Positions 63,570 through 64,000 of a stretch of 64,000 nt of DNA are shown one piece after another. How positions within the stretch are numbered: position 1 is the stretch's first letter; every line of letters starts with the position of its first letter. The DNA comes from Clostridiales bacterium (lineage in GTDB: Bacteria > Bacillota > Clostridia > Lachnospirales > Lachnospiraceae), in assembly GCA_012520645.1 (NCBI GenBank), contig JAAYNV010000024.1:1-64000 (forward strand), given 5' to 3'. The translations under genes and the position numbers were made by a program. Below the pieces are notes generated by a model. That model searched no databases. It was not told where the DNA came from and saw only the letters and a list, made by a program, of their open reading frames with translations.

Positions 63570-64000
63570 ATGGCAAGAAATAAATATCCCGAAGAAACTT
63601 ATCAGAAAATTTTAGATGTATCCCTTCAGTTATTTATGACCAAAGGCTATGATAAGACTTCACTGAATGACATAATTAATCAATTAGGGGGATTGACCAA
63701 GGGTGCGATTTACTATCATTTTAACTCTAAGGAAGATATCCTGATTGCCGTAATCAATCAACTTTGCAATTCACATAATGCGCGTATGTATGAAATTGCC
63801 AAGGAAGAGAACCTGACTGCTGCCCAAAAGCTTGAAAAAATGTACTCTTTCTCCCTAGCGGATGATAAACAGGAAAAGGTATTCTCCATAACACCGAATT
63901 TATTGGACAATCCGACATTTTTGGCATATTATATCAAAACACTCTATACGGACATCATTCCTCATTTCATTGTTCCCCTTATGAAAGAGGGCGTCGAGGA
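63570..64000 (+). CDS. TetR-family regulator (runs off window)
   Basis: Partial: the first 143 codons are present. It begins MARNKYPEETYQKILDVSLQ with the helix-turn-helix SLNDIINQLGGLTKGAIYYH, FNSKEDILIAVIN, then a ligand-binding region. Start ATG 63570 with GAGGAAAGG 7 bases upstream. It likely represses itself through the operator at 63533-63553. Confidence 0.9.
   Translation, partial: MARNKYPEETYQKILDVSLQLFMTKGYDKTSLNDIINQLGGLTKGAIYYHFNSKEDILIAVINQLCNSHNARMYEIAKEENLTAAQKLEKMYSFSLADDKQEKVFSITPNLLDNPTFLAYYIKTLYTDIIPHFIVPLMKEGVE

Noticed and set aside
1-64000. CRISPR arrays, tRNA or rRNA genes, insertion sequences
   Set aside because: No regularly spaced repeats, cloverleaf sequences, rRNA-like stretches or transposase frames were seen on either strand.

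Overview
The window looks like chromosome of a Gram-positive gut anaerobe of the Clostridia, most likely family Lachnospiraceae. The reasons are strong AGGAGG ribosome sites, TTGACA/TATAAT promoters, a SAM-I (S-box) leader before metK, the coaX-dusB-greA-lysS neighbourhood, DnaE and MurA sequences of clostridial type, a RelQ-type small alarmone synthetase, and a Crp-type regulator facing a clostridial ferredoxin protein. No rRNA, tRNA, CRISPR array, transposase or phage structural gene was found.

Bases 1-30,000 are mostly core housekeeping genes on the minus strand: lysS, greA, an unknown gene, a family 2 glycosyltransferase, dusB, coaX, a small unknown gene, birA, argF; an SPFH/NfeD membrane pair; a spore-cortex-lytic-type hydrolase, proC, an rRNA 2'-O-methyltransferase, trkA, trkH (frameshifted), pfkA and dnaE; then metK with its S-box. 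An HD-GYP c-di-GMP phosphodiesterase reads the other way. Next come murA, a LysM/G5/M23 wall hydrolase, dinB, a flavin reductase, a tail-anchored coiled-coil protein, hemolysin III and relQ.

Bases 30,800-41,900 form a plant-glycan locus. It has a GH3 glycosidase, an ABC sugar importer (lipoprotein plus two permeases), an AraC regulator, an acetylesterase and a GH43 xylosidase/arabinofuranosidase, followed by galE. The set fits import and breakdown of acetylated (arabino)xylan oligosaccharides. Bases 42,000-50,600 hold a YeiH-type transporter, a UDP-sugar pyrophosphorylase, a GGDEF-EAL-PAS protein, a DUF554 membrane protein, a divergent Crp/ferredoxin pair and a MutT hydrolase.

Bases 50,600-64,000 are accessory. 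A stand-alone AT-rich gene encodes a phospholipase-D-like nuclease fused to a superfamily 2 helicase and is a defence candidate. Then follow small enzyme genes (alpha/beta hydrolases, VOC proteins, GNAT, Ntn-type amidase, NapH-like ferredoxin), several of which carry internal deletions or frameshifts. The end holds one-component regulators with visible operators: a PadR/DUF2812 operon under a 17-bp inverted repeat, a yjdF gene behind a yjdF-type riboswitch, and a ChrA pair opposite a TetR gene that runs off the window.

The main points for a second look are the helicase-nuclease gene, the cluster of decayed genes at 53.8-60.8 kb, two single-base frameshifts in A runs (trkH and the amidase), integrase-arm-like repeats at the left edge, and several new-looking operators and a possible small RNA. 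All functions are assigned by reading the sequence and recalling families; no database search was run.
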